In this document: positions 7,506-16,630 of the stretch, piece after piece
Layout: each line of letters opens with the position of its first letter
Numbering within the stretch: the stretch's first letter is position 1
NCBI RefSeq assembly: GCF_000720635.1
Contig: NZ_JOCF01000036.1
Coordinates: 1-64,000 of the forward strand
Length of the DNA: 64,000 nucleotides
Source: Streptomyces sp. NRRL WC-3742
GTDB lineage: Bacteria; Actinomycetota; Actinomycetes; Streptomycetales; Streptomycetaceae
Direction of reading: 5' to 3'
Notes under the pieces: generated by a model
What the model saw: the letters and a program-made list of their open reading frames with translations, nothing else
Told to the model about the DNA's origin: nothing
Databases searched by the model: none
Made by a program: the position numbers and the translations under genes

Positions 7506-7525
7506 AGTTCGACTCAACTCGTACT
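7506..7525. promoter_or_regulatory. ArsR-type operator, site 2
   Basis: AGTTCGACTCAACTCGTACT, an imperfect copy of site 1 in the same orientation with centres 28 bp apart. It carries the minus-strand -35 TTGAGT (plus 7512-7517), which with TACGAT gives a 16-bp spacer. On the plus strand TAAGTT (7504-7509) at its left edge may be the transporter -10 box. Confidence 0.7.
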
Positions 7526-7559
7526 GCAGGAGCCCGCGCCCCGAACGGGAGGCACCGCC

Positions 7560-8843
7560 ATGCCCGCAACCCTCACGACCCGGCAGCAGAACACCCAACT
7601 CCCCACCCCCGAAGCCCCCTTACGGTGGATCTGGCTCGCCGCCTGGCCGGTCACCGCCGTGTTCGTCCTCTCCAACGCCGCCACCCCCCTCTACGTCCTG
7701 TGGCAGCACGACATCGGCTTCTCCAAGGGCACCCTGACCGTCGTCTTCGCCTTCTACATCGTCGGGCTGATCGGGTCCCTGCTCGTCTCGGGCGTGGTCT
7801 CCGACCGCGTGGGCCGCAAGCCCGTCCTCCTGCCCGCCCTCGCACTCGCCCTCGCCGCCTGCCTGATCTTCGCGACCGCCACCAGCGTCGCCGCCCTGAT
7901 CGTGGCCCGGCTGTTCACCGGCATCGCCGTCGGCGCCGCCGTCTCGGCCGGCATGGCCGCCGTCACCGACGTCGCGGGACCGGAGCGCAGGCGCACGGCC
8001 GCCCTGCTCGCCTCCTGCGCGATGGTCTTCGGCGCGGGCCTCGGCCCGCTGCTCGCCGGGGTGCTCTCCGAACTCGCGCCCGCGCCGACCACCACCGTCT
8101 TCGCCGTCGAGGCCGTCCTGCTGGCCACCGCCGTCCTCGCCGTCCTCCGCATGCCGCTCCGCCGCCCCGAAGCCCGCACGACCACGAGCACGACCACGAC
8201 CACGACCACAAGCACGAACACGAGCACGAACACGAGCACCTGGATCCGCATCCCCGCGGTCCCTCGCGGCAACGGCCGCCAACTCGCCCTGGGCATCGCG
8301 GTGTTCGCCCCCGGCATCACCGCCACCTCGTTCGTGCTCTCGCTCGGCCCGTCCCTCCTGTCGGGCCTGCTCGGCACCACCAGCCGGATCGTCGCCGGGG
8401 CGATGGCCTTCGCGATGTTCCTCGCCGCCACCGGAGTGCAGTTCGCCGTCCAGCGCCTGCGCCGCCGCACCATCCTGCTGACGAGCGCCGCGAGCACGGC
8501 CCTCGGCATGGTCACCCTGATCGCCGCCGTCCGCACCGAGGCCGTGGCCCTGCTCGTCCTGGCCGCCCTGCTGGCCGGGGCAGGCCAGGGCACGGGCCAG
8601 CTCGGGGGCCTGTCGCTGCTCAACTCGGCCGTCCCGCCGCAGCGCCTCGCCGAGGCCAACGCCGCGCTCAACGTGGGCGGTTACCTCCCGGCCGGGGCCC
8701 TGCCCGTCTCGGCCGGCTACCTCAGCGACGCCGTCGGCCTGACGGACGGCGCGACGGTCTTCGGCGCCGTCCTGCTGGTCCTGGCCCTCCTCGGCGGCCT
8801 GGTGGTCCGCGCCGCCCGCCCCCAGGTCACCGACCCCTCCTGA
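7560..8843 (+). CDS. MFS transporter (drug-efflux-like)
   Basis: Protein of 427 residues with about 12 membrane helices. The MFS motif between helices 2 and 3 reads VSDRVGRKPVLL (about residues 79-90), and ARLFTGIAVGAA follows in helix 4. The central cytoplasmic loop (about 200-222) is a run of Thr/Ser/Asn from an ACGACC/ACGAGC tandem repeat. ATG 7560 has GGGAGG 7 bp upstream. The substrate cannot be read from sequence; control by the divergent ArsR-type repressor suggests an inducible exporter. Confidence 0.85.
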   Translation: MPATLTTRQQNTQLPTPEAPLRWIWLAAWPVTAVFVLSNAATPLYVLWQHDIGFSKGTLTVVFAFYIVGLIGSLLVSGVVSDRVGRKPVLLPALALALAACLIFATATSVAALIVARLFTGIAVGAAVSAGMAAVTDVAGPERRRTAALLASCAMVFGAGLGPLLAGVLSELAPAPTTTVFAVEAVLLATAVLAVLRMPLRRPEARTTTSTTTTTTTSTNTSTNTSTWIRIPAVPRGNGRQLALGIAVFAPGITATSFVLSLGPSLLSGLLGTTSRIVAGAMAFAMFLAATGVQFAVQRLRRRTILLTSAASTALGMVTLIAAVRTEAVALLVLAALLAGAGQGTGQLGGLSLLNSAVPPQRLAEANAALNVGGYLPAGALPVSAGYLSDAVGLTDGATVFGAVLLVLALLGGLVVRAARPQVTDPS

Positions 8844-8897
8844 CCCCCACAACACCGGAAGGCCGGGAGCGCCCGCCCCCGGCCTTCCGCAACGCCA

Positions 8898-9497
8898 CTA
8901 CGACTGGTCCAGCTCCTCCAGGAACGCCAGCGCCGCCGCCCAGGCCCGCCCGGCCGCCGCCGCGTCGTAGTCCGGCAGGTCCGTGTCCGTGAACAGGTGC
9001 CCGGCACCCCGGTACCGGTGCACCTCCACGTCCGCCCCGGCCCGCACCATCCGCAGGTACCAGGCGTTCACCCAGTCCTCCGGCTCGAACGGGTCCGGCT
9101 CGGCCATGTGCAGCTGCACCGGGATCTCCGTCGACGCGTCCTCCCGCAGGTCGGAGGTGCCGTGCAGGAGCAGCAGCCCGCGCGCCTTCTCGTCGGCCAG
9201 CGCCAGGTTCTGCGCCACCGCCCCGCCGAGCGCGAACCCGGCGTACACCAGCCCCTGCGCCGACAGCGGCGCGACGGCCGTCACGGCCCGCTTCAGCAGC
9301 TCGTCGCTGCCGCCGATCTCCTCCTGGTACGCGCTCGCGGCCTCGTACGCGGTCGTCTCCCCCGTGTCGTCGAAGGTCCGCCCCTCGAACAGGTCCGGCG
9401 TGTGCACGGTGTGCCCGGCGGCGCGCAGCCGGTCGGCGGCGGCGTGCACGGCCGGGCGCAGCCCGTGGGCGGAGTGGAAGAGGACGATCTGGGCCAC
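8898..9497 (-). CDS. Dienelactone-hydrolase-family protein lacking the nucleophile
   Basis: Protein of 199 residues resembling the small dienelactone hydrolase family: VLFHSAHGLRPAVHAAADRL, HTPDLFEGRTFDD, and an acid-plus-His end (MAEPDPFEPEDW; RGAGHLFTDTDLPDY). At the nucleophile elbow, where relatives have G-F-C/S-x-G, this protein reads YAGFALGGA, so the Cys/Ser position is Ala. Either it is catalytically dead or a neighbouring residue substitutes. GTG 9497 has AAGGAC upstream. Not clearly in an operon. Confidence 0.78.
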   Translation of the reverse strand: MAQIVLFHSAHGLRPAVHAAADRLRAAGHTVHTPDLFEGRTFDDTGETTAYEAASAYQEEIGGSDELLKRAVTAVAPLSAQGLVYAGFALGGAVAQNLALADEKARGLLLLHGTSDLREDASTEIPVQLHMAEPDPFEPEDWVNAWYLRMVRAGADVEVHRYRGAGHLFTDTDLPDYDAAAAGRAWAAALAFLEELDQS

Positions 9498-9585
9498 GGT
9501 ACGGGTCCTTCACCAGACGGAATCAGAGGCGGTACGCACCAATGATCCCCCACCCCGGCCGACGGTCCCCACCCCCGCCGACCCC

Positions 9586-10485
9586 CTACGACACCACGTC
9601 CTTGCGCGCGAACCCCCGGAACGCCAGCGCCAGCAGCACCACCGCGTACGAGAGCGACACCGACACCCCCTGCACCATCCCGCCCCACTCCAACTGCGGC
9701 TGCAGCGCGTCCGCCCAGGCGTACTGCCAGTGCGCGGGCAGCCACTGCCGCAGGTCCCCGAGCGCGGTGACGGCGTCCAGCACCCCGGTGATGATCGACA
9801 CGAACACCGCCCCGCCGACGGCCCCGAGCGGCGCGTCCGTGGCGGTCGAGAGCCAGAACGCCAGCGCGGCGATCACCAGCTCACTCAGGAACACGAACGC
9901 GACGGCGATGGCGATCCGGGGCAGCGCCTGCCCGGCCGGCAGGCTGATCCCGGCGGGCAGTTTGAGGTCCCCCCACCCGTACGCGGCGGTGCCGACGGCG
10001 AGCCCGATCAGCGGCAGCATCACCACCGCCACGGCCGAGAACGCCAGCCCGACGGCGAACTTGCGGGCGAGCAGCCGCGCCCTGGGCACGGGCGCGGCGA
10101 GCAGGTACCGCAGGGAGGACCAGCTGGCCTCGGAGGCGACGGTGTCCCCGCAGAACAGCGCCACGGGAATGACCAGCATGAACCCGGTGCCGACGAACAG
10201 CATGGTGACGGCGAAGTTCGCCCCGGAAGCCGTGGCCAGGTCGATGAAGGTGGTCCGGTCCGGCCGCGAGGGCGTGCCGCCGATCTGGAAGGCGGCCAGG
10301 ATGACGAACGGCATCGCCGCCAGCACCGCCCCGATCACCAGGGTGCGCCGACGCCGCAGCTGGCGCATCGCCTCCACCCGCAGCGGCAGCGTCCGGCTCG
10401 CCTTGTAGCCCTCGGCATGGTCCGTCGAACCGTGGCCCGTCGAGCCGTGGTCCGTCGAGCCGTGGTCCATCGAGACGGCGCTCAC
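9586..10485 (-). CDS. ABC-2 type transporter permease with a His-rich N terminus
   Basis: Protein of 299 residues with six predicted membrane helices: one early (LVIGAVLAAMPFVILAAF), then a pair around LFVGTGFMLVIPVALF and a further set to the C terminus. Residues 7-23 are D-H-G-S-T type repeats with four His, from a 15-bp tandem repeat (10421-10474). Its GTG overlaps the stop of the upstream hydrolase-ATPase gene as GTGA, so the two are co-translated and form one transporter, permease plus ATPase. Confidence 0.82.
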   Translation of the reverse strand: MSAVSMDHGSTDHGSTGHGSTDHAEGYKASRTLPLRVEAMRQLRRRRTLVIGAVLAAMPFVILAAFQIGGTPSRPDRTTFIDLATASGANFAVTMLFVGTGFMLVIPVALFCGDTVASEASWSSLRYLLAAPVPRARLLARKFAVGLAFSAVAVVMLPLIGLAVGTAAYGWGDLKLPAGISLPAGQALPRIAIAVAFVFLSELVIAALAFWLSTATDAPLGAVGGAVFVSIITGVLDAVTALGDLRQWLPAHWQYAWADALQPQLEWGGMVQGVSVSLSYAVVLLALAFRGFARKDVVS

Positions 10486-13283
10486 GCCGCACCACCTCCG
10501 ATCAACGACAGGAACGCGTCCTCGAGCCGCCGCTGCGGCCCCGCACTCTCCACCGGCACGCCCATCCGCACCAGTTCCGCCAGCAGTTCACTCGCCGCGA
10601 GGCCGTCGAGCCGCACCAGCAGCCCGCCCTCGACGGCCTCCGCCGAGCCGACCCCGGCCAGCGCGCCCACCTTCTCGGCGGCCGTCTCCGGGTCGCCGGA
10701 GGTGGCCACCCCGATGATCAGCAGTTCCCCGGCCCCGACGATCTCGCTCACGGGCCCGGCCGTCACCAGCCGCCCGCGGTCCATGACCACCAGGTCCGTA
10801 CAGCTCTGCTCGACCTCGGCCAGCAGGTGGCTGGAGACGATGACGGTCCGCCCGGCGGCCGCGTACCGGATCATCACCTCGCGCATCTCCCGGATCTGCG
10901 GCGGGTCGAGCCCGTTGGTCGGCTCGTCGAGGATCAGCAGGTCCGGCATCCCGAGCATCGCCTGCGCGATGGCGAGCCGCTGCCGCATGCCCTGCGAGTA
11001 GGTGCGCACCGCGCGGTCCAGCGCCTCGCCGAGCCCGGCGATCGCCAGCGCCTCCTCGTAGTGCGCGTCGGCCTCGGGCCGGCCGGTCGCCTGCCAGTAC
11101 AGCCGCAGGTTGGCCCGCCCACTGAGGTGCGGCAGGAAGCCCGCGCCCTCGACGAACGCGCCGACGCGCGACAGCACCGGCGCCCCGGCCTTCACCAGGT
11201 GCCCGAAGATCCGGATCTCCCCGGCGTCCGGCCGGATGAGGCCCATCAGCATCCGCAGGGTGGTGGTCTTGCCGGCGCCGTTGGGCCCGAGCAGCCCGAG
11301 CACCTGCCCCTGCTCCACCCGGAAGCCCAACTTCCGGACGGCGTACCGGTCCTGGGAGCCCTTGTAGCGCTTGCTCAGTCCGGTGATCTGCAGCGGCACC
11401 CCGGCCAGCTCCGGGTCGAAGTCGGTCCCGCGCGCCGCCCGCCGGCGCCGCAGCCCGGGCACCAGCACCAGCGCGGCCGCCACCAGCGCCGCCCCGATCG
11501 GCAGCAGCCAGGTCCGCGCGGGCAGCGGCGCCGCCTCGGTGACCAGCTCCTCCACGGTCGGCGCGCTCAGCGCCCCGGCCGGCGCGACCTTGTAGACGGC
11601 CGGCTCCACCGGCGAGGCGTACGCCAGGTCGGTGGCGGCCAGGACGAGGCGCACCCGGTGCCCGGCGGGGAAGGTGTGGTCCACGGTGGGCAGCGCCACC
11701 GTCACCGTCCGCCCGGCGTCCGCGCCGGTCACCCGCAGCGGGGCGGCCAGTTGCTGCGGCAGCACCGACTTCCCGTCCGGGCCGACGTCGTACAGCTTCG
11801 CGAACAGCACCGCGTCCGCCCGGTCCGCCGACACCTTCACCGGTACGGTCGGCTGCCCGGTCAGGTGCAGCGCCTTGTCCAGCGGCGCGGAGTCGAAGGC
11901 GGCGTTCTGCCCGGGGAAGTCCAGGGACAGCCCGGCGCCCAGCGAGGCGGCCTGGCTGAGCGCGCCGATCCCGGGCAGCGTCGAGATGCCGGGCGGGGCC
12001 CCGCCGGGCGGGTTGGCGACGGTCTGCTCGCCGCCGGTCAGCTCGACCGTGCGGCTGCCCGTCCCGCCGAGCCCCGGGTAGCGGTTGGTGGAGGCGCCGC
12101 GCAGCACGGCCTGGAAGCCCGTCGAGTCGACCCCGCCGGTGCGGGTCACCCGGAACGCCGGGCCGGTGTCCGTCCCCTCGCCGCCCATCAGGCCGCCATT
12201 TTTCAAGAAGTGGTCGAACCAGGCCGTCACCCGGTCGTCCACCCGCGCGCTGGTGTCCGTCCCGCCGTCGTGCCCGCCCGCGAACCAGTCCACCGCGACG
12301 GGCGCCCCGTTGGCCGCCACCGCCTTGGCGATGCGGTCCCCCTGGTCGAGCGGGAACAGCGAGTCCTGCTGCCCCTGCACCACCAGCGTGGGCACCTTGA
12401 GCCGCCCGGCCACCGAGGACGGGCTGGAGCGCTCCAGCAGCGCCACGGCCTCCGGATCGGCGTGCCCGGCGGTGGCGACCCGGTCGTACATCGCGCACAG
12501 CGACTCCAGGAACCGCCCGCAGCCGACGTCTCCGGCCGCCCCGGCCTCCGCCGGCTTCGCCCCGCCACCGCGCGGCGAGCCGCCCGAGGGCCCGAGGTCC
12601 CCCGCGGAGCCGGTGGTGAAGAAGATCCCGGCCCACAGCTTCTTGAACACGCCGTCGGCCGCGCCCGAGCCCTGCACGTTCTGCGGGAACAGCGCGTCGG
12701 CCAGGTTCCACCAGGTGATCTGGCTGGACACCGCGTCGATCCGGTCGTCGTACGCGGAGGCGAGCAGCGCGATCGCCCCACCGTACGAGGCGCCGGTGAT
12801 GCCCACCCGCGGGTCCCCGGCGCCGTCGAGCTGCACCTCGGGCCGCTGGGCCAGCCAGTCGACCAGGTGCTTGACGTCCTCGACCTCGCGGTCCGGCGCG
12901 TTCAGCCCGATCTTCCCGCCCGAGCGCCCGAAGCCCCGCGCCGACCAGGTCAGCACCGCGTACCCCTGCCGGGCCAGCTGCTGGGCGCGCTCGCGCTCAC
13001 CCTCCTTGGACCCGCCGAACCCGTGCGCCAGCAGCACGGCGGGCCGCCGGCCGTCGCCCGTGGTGAAGAACGAGGTGTCCAGCTGGACCTGCTGGGAGCT
13101 GCCGGGCGTCTCCGGCATGCTGAGGAAACGGTCCTCCTCCCGGACGGCCTGCTGACCGCCCGAGGCGACCGTCGCCGTGCCGACCCCGGCCACCGCCACC
13201 AGGGCCACGACCCCTGCCAGCACCCTGCGTCTGACGGACGTACCCCGGCCGCGCAAGCGACGCCACGCCCCACCGAACTCCAT
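10482..13283 (-). CDS. Membrane-anchored X-Pro-peptidase-like hydrolase fused to an ABC ATPase
   Basis: Protein of 933 residues. A basic N terminus and hydrophobic segment (21-42) form a signal anchor. Residues about 65-365 are an S15/CocE-type alpha/beta hydrolase with Ser166 (GASYGG), Asp307 (GQQDSLFP) and His338 (GGHDGG). About 370-570 is a beta-rich region like the C-terminal domain of CocE proteins. A second helix (591-611) is followed by Arg4 and then a full ABC ATPase: Walker A GPNGAGKT (666-673), signature YSQGM (762-766), Walker B LLILDEP (782-788). Inferred topology: hydrolase outside, ATPase inside. Start ATG 13283 has no ribosome-binding site but a TACGAT 8 nt upstream. Confidence 0.85.
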   Translation of the reverse strand: MEFGGAWRRLRGRGTSVRRRVLAGVVALVAVAGVGTATVASGGQQAVREEDRFLSMPETPGSSQQVQLDTSFFTTGDGRRPAVLLAHGFGGSKEGERERAQQLARQGYAVLTWSARGFGRSGGKIGLNAPDREVEDVKHLVDWLAQRPEVQLDGAGDPRVGITGASYGGAIALLASAYDDRIDAVSSQITWWNLADALFPQNVQGSGAADGVFKKLWAGIFFTTGSAGDLGPSGGSPRGGGAKPAEAGAAGDVGCGRFLESLCAMYDRVATAGHADPEAVALLERSSPSSVAGRLKVPTLVVQGQQDSLFPLDQGDRIAKAVAANGAPVAVDWFAGGHDGGTDTSARVDDRVTAWFDHFLKNGGLMGGEGTDTGPAFRVTRTGGVDSTGFQAVLRGASTNRYPGLGGTGSRTVELTGGEQTVANPPGGAPPGISTLPGIGALSQAASLGAGLSLDFPGQNAAFDSAPLDKALHLTGQPTVPVKVSADRADAVLFAKLYDVGPDGKSVLPQQLAAPLRVTGADAGRTVTVALPTVDHTFPAGHRVRLVLAATDLAYASPVEPAVYKVAPAGALSAPTVEELVTEAAPLPARTWLLPIGAALVAAALVLVPGLRRRRAARGTDFDPELAGVPLQITGLSKRYKGSQDRYAVRKLGFRVEQGQVLGLLGPNGAGKTTTLRMLMGLIRPDAGEIRIFGHLVKAGAPVLSRVGAFVEGAGFLPHLSGRANLRLYWQATGRPEADAHYEEALAIAGLGEALDRAVRTYSQGMRQRLAIAQAMLGMPDLLILDEPTNGLDPPQIREMREVMIRYAAAGRTVIVSSHLLAEVEQSCTDLVVMDRGRLVTAGPVSEIVGAGELLIIGVATSGDPETAAEKVGALAGVGSAEAVEGGLLVRLDGLAASELLAELVRMGVPVESAGPQRRLEDAFLSLIGGGAA

Positions 13284-13291
13284 GACCGTTG

Positions 13292-13297
13292 ATCGTA
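13292..13297 (-). promoter_or_regulatory. -10 box for a leaderless hydrolase-ABC transcript
   Basis: TACGAT on the minus strand, 8 nt from the ATG at 13283, with no Shine-Dalgarno between. I see no convincing -35. Confidence 0.4.
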
Positions 13298-13447
13298 TCG
13301 GCCACCACGGTAGGCACCCGATAAGGCCCCGAAGCCCGTCCACGGACTCCCCCGGGCGGAAGTCCGGGAACGGGCCCCGGGCCGATGTCCGCTTCACCCC
13401 GTAACGCCCGGGTATCGTACGGCTCACGCCCACCCCGAGAAGGTCCC

Positions 13448-14467
13448 GTGCTCCGGTCGCTGCTCACCCTGCTCGCCACCGTCGCCGCCACCCTGGCGAT
13501 CGGCTGGATCGTCGACCAGGCCCTCCAGCGCCTGGCCGCCGGCCACCCCGAGGCCCCGGTCTGGGCGCAGCTGCGCCGCTGCCGCATCCCGCTCCAGCTC
13601 ACCGTCGTGACGGCCCTGCTGCTCGCCACCCACCCGCTCCGGCGGATCCTCCACCTCGCCGAGGAGGAGGGCGCCCGCCACCTCCTCCTGCTGCTCCTGC
13701 TCGCCTCCCTCGGCTGGCTCACCGTCCGCGTGGTGGCCGCCGTCCTGGAGGCCCTGCTCAGCCGCTACGAGAGCGTCGCCGCCGACCCCGCGCGCGTCCA
13801 GCGGGTACGGACGCAGATCGGCATGCTGCGCCGGGTGGTCAGCGCGGTGATCGTCGTGGTCACCCTCGCCGTGATGCTGCTGACCTTCTCCGCCATGCGC
13901 ACCGTCGGCGCCAGCCTGCTCGCCTCCGCCGGCATCATCGGCATCGTCGCGGGCATCGCCGCCCAGAGCACCCTGGGCAACTTCTTCGCGGGCCTGCAGA
14001 TCGCCTTCGGCGACACCGTCCGCATCGACGACACGGTGGTGGTGGAGGGCCAGCAGGGCACCGTCGAGGAGATCACCCTCTCCTACCTGGTGGTCAGGCT
14101 CTGGGACTCCCGCCGGCTGATCGTCCCGGTCTCCTACTTCGTCAGCAAGCCCTTCGAGAACTGGACCCGCCGCGACCCGGGCCTTCTCGCCTCCGTCCTG
14201 CTGCACCTCGACCACACCACCCCGGTGGACGAGCTGCGCGCCGCCCTCCACGCCCGCCTGGAGGAGCACCCGCTCTGGGACGGCGCCGACTGGGCCCTCA
14301 ACGTCACCGACACCACCCCCAGCACGATCGTCGTCCGCGCCACGATGACCACCCGCAACCCCGACGACGCCGCCCAGCTCCGCTTCGACGTCCGCGAGCA
14401 CCTGGTCGCCCACCTGCGCGACCACCACCCCGGCGCGCTCCCGCGCCTGCGCACCGGCGACGGCTGA
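13448..14467 (+). CDS. MscS-type small-conductance mechanosensitive channel
   Basis: Protein of 339 residues. Three to four N-terminal membrane helices are followed by the MscS core: pore helix GASLLASAGIIGIVAGIAAQ, then STLGNFFAGLQIAFGDTVRI, VEGQQGTVEEITLSYLVVRL and PVSYFVSKPFENWTRR. The C-terminal cytoplasmic domain is complete. GTG 13448 follows AGAAGG at good spacing. It acts as a pressure-relief valve in osmotic downshock. Ends at a perfect bidirectional hairpin. Confidence 0.9.
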   Translation: MLRSLLTLLATVAATLAIGWIVDQALQRLAAGHPEAPVWAQLRRCRIPLQLTVVTALLLATHPLRRILHLAEEEGARHLLLLLLLASLGWLTVRVVAAVLEALLSRYESVAADPARVQRVRTQIGMLRRVVSAVIVVVTLAVMLLTFSAMRTVGASLLASAGIIGIVAGIAAQSTLGNFFAGLQIAFGDTVRIDDTVVVEGQQGTVEEITLSYLVVRLWDSRRLIVPVSYFVSKPFENWTRRDPGLLASVLLHLDHTTPVDELRAALHARLEEHPLWDGADWALNVTDTTPSTIVVRATMTTRNPDDAAQLRFDVREHLVAHLRDHHPGALPRLRTGDG

Positions 14468-14473
14468 AACAGA

Positions 14474-14506
14474 AGGTCCCCGCACCCCTGAGGGGTGCGG
14501 GGACCT
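14474..14506. terminator. Bidirectional terminator between mscS-like and GNAT genes
   Basis: AGGTCCCCGCACCCC (14474-14488), loop TGA, perfect 15-bp complement (14492-14506). It sits 7 bp after the channel gene's stop and 22 bp before the convergent gene's stop. Confidence 0.88.
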
Positions 14507-14527
14507 CTCGACGCAGCGCGGTACCCG

Positions 14528-14989
14528 CTACAGCGTCCTCGTCATCATCCGGTGCGGGATCCCCACCGAGTCGTACACCGGCCCCTCGGCCACGTACCCG
14601 AGCCGCTCGTAGAACCCGAGCGCCCGCACCTGCGCGTGCAGCTCGACCTCCAGGGCCTCCCGCTCACGCGCCTCGGCCTCGACCGCCCGCACCAGCCGGG
14701 CCCCGAGCCCCGTCCCCCGGGCCGCCTCGACGACCGCGAGCCGCCCGAGCAGCACCCGCCCGGCGACGCCCCCGGTCTCCTTGCGCGCCTGCTCCCCGAA
14801 GATCAGCCGCGCCGTCCCCAGCGCGGAACCGTCCTCGGCGAGGGCCAGCAGGTGCACCGAGGTGGCGTCGTACTCGTCCCACTCCAGTTCCTCCGGCACG
14901 TGCTGCTCGACGACGAACACCGCCCGCCGGACCTCCCACACCAGCGCGAGGTCGGCCTCCCCCGAGGCCGTCCGGATGGAGACGGTCAT
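14528..14989 (-). CDS. GNAT-family N-acetyltransferase
   Basis: Protein of 153 residues with the GNAT acetyl-CoA site: LLGRLAVVEAARGTGLGARLVRAVE (the R/Q-x-x-G-x-G/A loop is ARGTGLG) and the C-terminal AQVRALGFYERLGYVAEGPVY. The upstream half (FVVEQHVPEELEWDEYD) is that of ElaA-like members. Acceptor unknown. One base separates it from the stop of the upstream pseudouridine synthase gene, so the two are co-transcribed. Confidence 0.88.
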   Translation of the reverse strand: MTVSIRTASGEADLALVWEVRRAVFVVEQHVPEELEWDEYDATSVHLLALAEDGSALGTARLIFGEQARKETGGVAGRVLLGRLAVVEAARGTGLGARLVRAVEAEAREREALEVELHAQVRALGFYERLGYVAEGPVYDSVGIPHRMMTRTL

Positions 14990-14990
14990 C

Positions 14991-15929
14991 TCAGCTCTCC
15001 GCCGCGATGATGTCCAGCGCCTTCTGCAGGTCCGCCGAGTAGTCGCTGCTGAACTCGACCCACTGCCCGTCCGCCGGGTGCTCGAACCCGAGCGAGACCG
15101 CGTGCAGCCACTGCCGGGTCAGCCCGAGCCGCTTGGCGAGCGTCGGGTCGGCCCCGTACGTGAGGTCGCCGACGCAGGGGTGGCGCAGCGCGGACATGTG
15201 GACGCGGATCTGGTGGGTGCGCCCGGTCTCCAGCTTGATGGCGAGCAGCGAGGCCGCCCGGTACGCCTCGATGAGGTCGTAGTGGGTGACGGAGGGCTTG
15301 CCCTCCTTGGTGACGGCCCACTTCCAGTCCGAGCTGGGGTGCCGCCCGATCGGCGCGTCCACGGTCCCGCTCATCGGGTCCGGGTGGCCCTGGACGAGCG
15401 TGTGGTAGCGCTTGTCGGTGATCCGGTCGTGGAACTGCCGCTTGAGGTCGGTGTAGGCGCGCTCGGACTTGGCGACGACCATCAGCCCGGAGGTGCCGAC
15501 GTCGAGCCGGTGCACGATGCCCTGGCGCTCGGCGGCGCCCGAGGTGGAGATCCGGTAGCCGGCGGCGGCGAGCCCGCCGATCACGGTGGGGCCGGTCCAG
15601 CCGGGGCTGGGGTGCGCGGCGACGCCGACCGGCTTGTCGACGAGCACGATGTCCTCGTCGTCGTGGACGATCCGCATGCCCTCGACCGCCTCGGCGACGA
15701 TCCGCACGGGGGCGGCGGGGGCGGGGATCTCGACCTCCAGCCAGGAGCCGGCGGTCACCCGGTCCGACTTTCCGGCCACCGCGCCGTCGAGCGTCACCTT
15801 GCCCTCGGCGGCCAGTTCGGCGGCCTTGGTCCGGGAGAAGCCGAACATCCGGGCGAGGGCGGCGTCGAGGCGCTCGCCCTCCAGGCCGTCGGGAACGGGG
15901 AGGCTGCGGATCTGCGCTGCGGTACTCAC
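14991..15929 (-). CDS. RluA-family pseudouridine synthase (RluD-like)
   Basis: Protein of 312 residues. N-terminal S4 RNA-binding domain (residues about 15-75: [20 protein letters not shown]) and catalytic domain with the HRLD motif (140-143, catalytic Asp143) in [18 protein letters not shown], plus the downstream [12 protein letters not shown]. It converts uridines to pseudouridine, probably in 23S rRNA. GTG start 15929. It sits next to lspA, an arrangement common in bacteria. Confidence 0.92.
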   Translation of the reverse strand: MSTAAQIRSLPVPDGLEGERLDAALARMFGFSRTKAAELAAEGKVTLDGAVAGKSDRVTAGSWLEVEIPAPAAPVRIVAEAVEGMRIVHDDEDIVLVDKPVGVAAHPSPGWTGPTVIGGLAAAGYRISTSGAAERQGIVHRLDVGTSGLMVVAKSERAYTDLKRQFHDRITDKRYHTLVQGHPDPMSGTVDAPIGRHPSSDWKWAVTKEGKPSVTHYDLIEAYRAASLLAIKLETGRTHQIRVHMSALRHPCVGDLTYGADPTLAKRLGLTRQWLHAVSLGFEHPADGQWVEFSSDYSADLQKALDIIAAES

Positions 15930-15988
15930 CCGTACGAGTATGCCGGAAGCGGCGGCCCGCCCCTCCCCCGAAGGGCGTGCGACCGGCC

Positions 15989-16630
15989 CTACTCGTCCTT
16001 CTTCCCGGCCTTCTCGGCCGGCTGGTGGACGCTGCCGTCCGGGTTGCTGCCCCGGAAGGAGAGCAGCACGACGAGGATGCCGCCGCAGACGATGGCCGAG
16101 TCCGCGAGGTTGAACACCGCGAAGTGCTGGACGGAGATGAAGTCCACCACGTGCCCGCGGAAGACGCCGGGCGACCGGAACAGCCGGTCGGTGAGGTTGC
16201 CGAGCGCCCCGCCGAGCAGCAGCCCGAGCGCGATCGCCCAGGGCAGGCTGTACAGCCGGCGGGCGATCCGCCAGATCACCACGATGACGGCCGAGGCGAT
16301 CATCGTGAAGACGACGGTCAGCGCCTGGCCCATGCCGAACGCGGCGCCGGAGTTGCGGATCACCTGGAAGGTGACGATGTCGCCGATCACCTTGATCGCC
16401 GCGTGGTTCTCCAGCCTGGCGACGACCAGCAGCTTGCTGCCGAGGTCGATCAGGAAGGCGAGCACCGCCACGACCAGCAGCACGCCGACCCGGCGCGGCC
16501 CCTTGCCCTTGCCCGCCGCCGTGGCCCCGCCCTCCGGAGCCGCCTCCACGGACGTCGCCTCCACGGATGCCGGCTCGACCGGCCCGACCGGCTCGACGGG
16601 CTCGACGGGTTCGGTCACGGCCGCCTCCAC
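15989..16630 (-). CDS. lspA: Lipoprotein signal peptidase (signal peptidase II)
   Basis: Aspartyl protease that cleaves prolipoprotein signal peptides at the lipobox. Four membrane helices. Family motifs are present: N-S-G-A-A-F-G, the catalytic GNLTDR and FNLADSAI. From the first canonical start (GTG 16630) it has 213 residues, of which the first 35 are Pro-Val-Glu-Pro repeats. Recognisable homologous sequence (SAAERIIST) continues in frame up to about 16714 without ATG, GTG or TTG, so the true start may be further upstream at a rare codon such as ATT 16712-16714. Confidence 0.92.
   Translation of the reverse strand: MEAAVTEPVEPVEPVGPVEPASVEATSVEAAPEGGATAAGKGKGPRRVGVLLVVAVLAFLIDLGSKLLVVARLENHAAIKVIGDIVTFQVIRNSGAAFGMGQALTVVFTMIASAVIVVIWRIARRLYSLPWAIALGLLLGGALGNLTDRLFRSPGVFRGHVVDFISVQHFAVFNLADSAIVCGGILVVLLSFRGSNPDGSVHQPAEKAGKKDE

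Noticed and set aside
8150..8260. A His/Asp/Glu-rich metal-binding-like stretch in a second frame within the MFS gene
   Set aside because: It is the frame-shifted reading of the ACC/ACG tandem repeat that encodes the Thr-rich loop; the frame has no start site or conserved flanks.
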